Assembly (NCBI GenBank): GCA_910583995.1
Contig: CAJTYW010000019.1
Location: 1 to 23,077, forward strand
Length of the DNA stretch: 23,077 nt
Reading direction: 5' to 3'
Source of the DNA: an uncultured Christensenella sp.
Lineage (GTDB): Bacteria; Bacillota; Clostridia; Christensenellales; UBA3700
Shown here: one piece after another, positions 22,036-23,077 of the stretch
How positions within the stretch are numbered: position 1 is the first letter of the stretch
How the letters are laid out: each line of letters opens with the position of its first letter
Notes under the pieces: model-generated
The model's input: the letters and a program-made list of their open reading frames with translations, nothing else
The model's database searches: none
What the model was told of the DNA's origin: nothing
Position numbers and translations under genes: made by a program

Positions 22036-22971
22036 ATGAAATACAATGAGTGGCTTGATTTATGGCTACAAAAATATGTAAAAATTGCTGTAAAACTAAA
22101 AACTTATGATTATTACAAAAGGTTAATAAATACGCATATTAAGCCTATGTTAGGAGAATATGATTTAGATAATATGTCCCCTTCTTTGCTACAAGATTTT
22201 GTTATTCAAAAGCTAGAACAAGGCAATTTAATAACAGGAAATGCACTAGCAAAAGGGTCTGTTATTAACATAGCAAGATTAGTAAAACAATCTATTAATG
22301 AAGCTTACAACTTAAATATTACTAATATAAATAATAGCGCAAAAATAAAACTACCATCTAATCCCGAAACAAAAATAACTGCATTTGAAAAATATGAACA
22401 ATCCATAATCGAAAAATATTGTTTGCATAATAGAAAAAATAATTATATAGGCATTATATTATGTCTTTACACAGGTATAAGAATCGGAGAACTTTTAGCT
22501 TTAACTTGGGAAGACATAGACTTCAAAAATAAATTTGTTTCTATTACTAAAACAGCTTGTGAAATAAAAAACAAAGATAAATTATGTATATATGTTGATA
22601 CTCCAAAAACTAAAAATTCTATCAGAATAATACCGTTATCAACTGCTATACTAAATTTATTAAAAGCTAAATATAAAACTTCAACATCAAAGTTTGTTAT
22701 TTCAACTAAATCAAATAATATGGTTGGAACTCGGTCGTATCAAAAAACTTTTGAAAGAATCTTAAAAAAATTACAATTACCACATAAAAATTTTCATTCA
22801 CTACGACATACTTTTGCAACACGCGCCATAGAATTTGGAATGGATATCAAAACATTATCAGAAATATTAGGTCATAAAAACCCTGCTATCACGCTACAAA
22901 GATATGCTCATTCTCTTACAGCTCATAAAATAGACATTATGAATAAATTTGGTAAAACACTATCATATTAA
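22036..22971 (+). CDS. int: Tyrosine recombinase / integrase
   Basis: A 311-residue phage- or ICE-type integrase (Tn916-like) that catalyses site-specific recombination. The N-terminal core-binding (SAM-like) domain spans about 1-100. The catalytic domain has the full set: Arg149 in YTGIRIGE, a beta-hairpin Lys (Lys191 in TPKTKNS), His254-x-x-Arg257 in HSLRHTFATRA, His280 in LGHKNPAIT, and nucleophile Tyr290 in LQRYAH. No frameshift is visible, so it should be active. A typical Tn916-type N-terminal arm-binding domain appears short or absent. I start at ATG 22036 because GGAGG (22026-22030) sits 5 nt upstream; the in-frame TTG at 22024 overlaps that site. It is divergent from the R-M operon and may have brought it in. 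No excisionase gene is visible. Confidence 0.93.
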   Translation: MKYNEWLDLWLQKYVKIAVKLKTYDYYKRLINTHIKPMLGEYDLDNMSPSLLQDFVIQKLEQGNLITGNALAKGSVINIARLVKQSINEAYNLNITNINNSAKIKLPSNPETKITAFEKYEQSIIEKYCLHNRKNNYIGIILCLYTGIRIGELLALTWEDIDFKNKFVSITKTACEIKNKDKLCIYVDTPKTKNSIRIIPLSTAILNLLKAKYKTSTSKFVISTKSNNMVGTRSYQKTFERILKKLQLPHKNFHSLRHTFATRAIEFGMDIKTLSEILGHKNPAITLQRYAHSLTAHKIDIMNKFGKTLSY

Positions 22972-23077
22972 TATATCTACAATAACATTATTTAAATAGA
23001 ACAATATAAGATAAAGTAGAATGAATAAAAGTATCTGAGTAAATAAAATAATGGGAAACAAATATTTAAAACATAAA

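Noticed and set aside
22972..23077. Possible start of another gene or att site at the right edge
   Set aside because: Only AT-rich sequence with no ribosome binding site, open frame or clear repeat; too little sequence to judge.

Overview
This AT-rich 23 kb window looks like chromosome from a low-GC Firmicute, probably a Clostridia-type anaerobe, and ends in a mobile or defence segment. The reasons are the AT-rich intergenic DNA, strong AGGAGG-type ribosome binding sites, sigma-A-like promoters, intrinsic terminators, standard stop codons (TGA is used as a stop), a bacterial V-type ATPase operon, and a Sua5 / arginine-phosphatase / RpiB cluster that matches Bacillus ywlC-ywlE-ywlF. The taxon is inferred; there is no rRNA or tRNA gene in the window to confirm it.

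Layout. (1) 1-2780: a terminator of an off-window gene, then glyS (minus) with its own strong promoter and a structured leader. Next come a very cysteine-rich 69-residue protein (plus) and a convergent gene for a PepSY-like lipoprotein (minus). (2) 2960-12376: one long minus-strand transcription unit that starts at a clear promoter before rpiB. It runs rpiB, then V-ATPase subunits H(G)-I-K-E-C-F-A-B-D, and ends at a terminator at 2962-2989. The c-ring subunit K keeps every residue of the Enterococcus hirae Na+ site, so the enzyme is predicted to move Na+. (3) 12448-14708: the arginine phosphatase ywlE overlaps sua5/ywlC, and a ZIP metal transporter lies upstream, all on the minus strand. (4) 14783-16459: one plus-strand gene for a membrane-anchored protein with Glu/Pro-rich tandem repeats and a C-terminal DUF1508/YegP-like domain, closed by a bidirectional terminator. 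(5) 16511-21783: a compact four-gene minus-strand operon that looks like an unusual restriction-modification or defence locus. It encodes a small methylase-fold protein, an Eco57I-like N6-adenine methylase, an unrecognised 202-residue protein with a PD...EVT element, and a helicase with an N-terminal GIY-YIG/T5orf172-like domain. (6) 21928-22971: a divergent, apparently intact tyrosine recombinase with a terminator-like hairpin in its leader, which suggests that regions 5-6 are part of an integrated element. The far boundary is outside the window.

The core genes cover translation (glyS, the Sua5 step of t6A tRNA modification), phosphoarginine signalling, pentose phosphate metabolism and ion-motive energetics. 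The best candidates for something undescribed are the four-gene locus at 16511-21783, especially its 202-residue member, and the duplicated cysteine-rich protein at 1689-1898.
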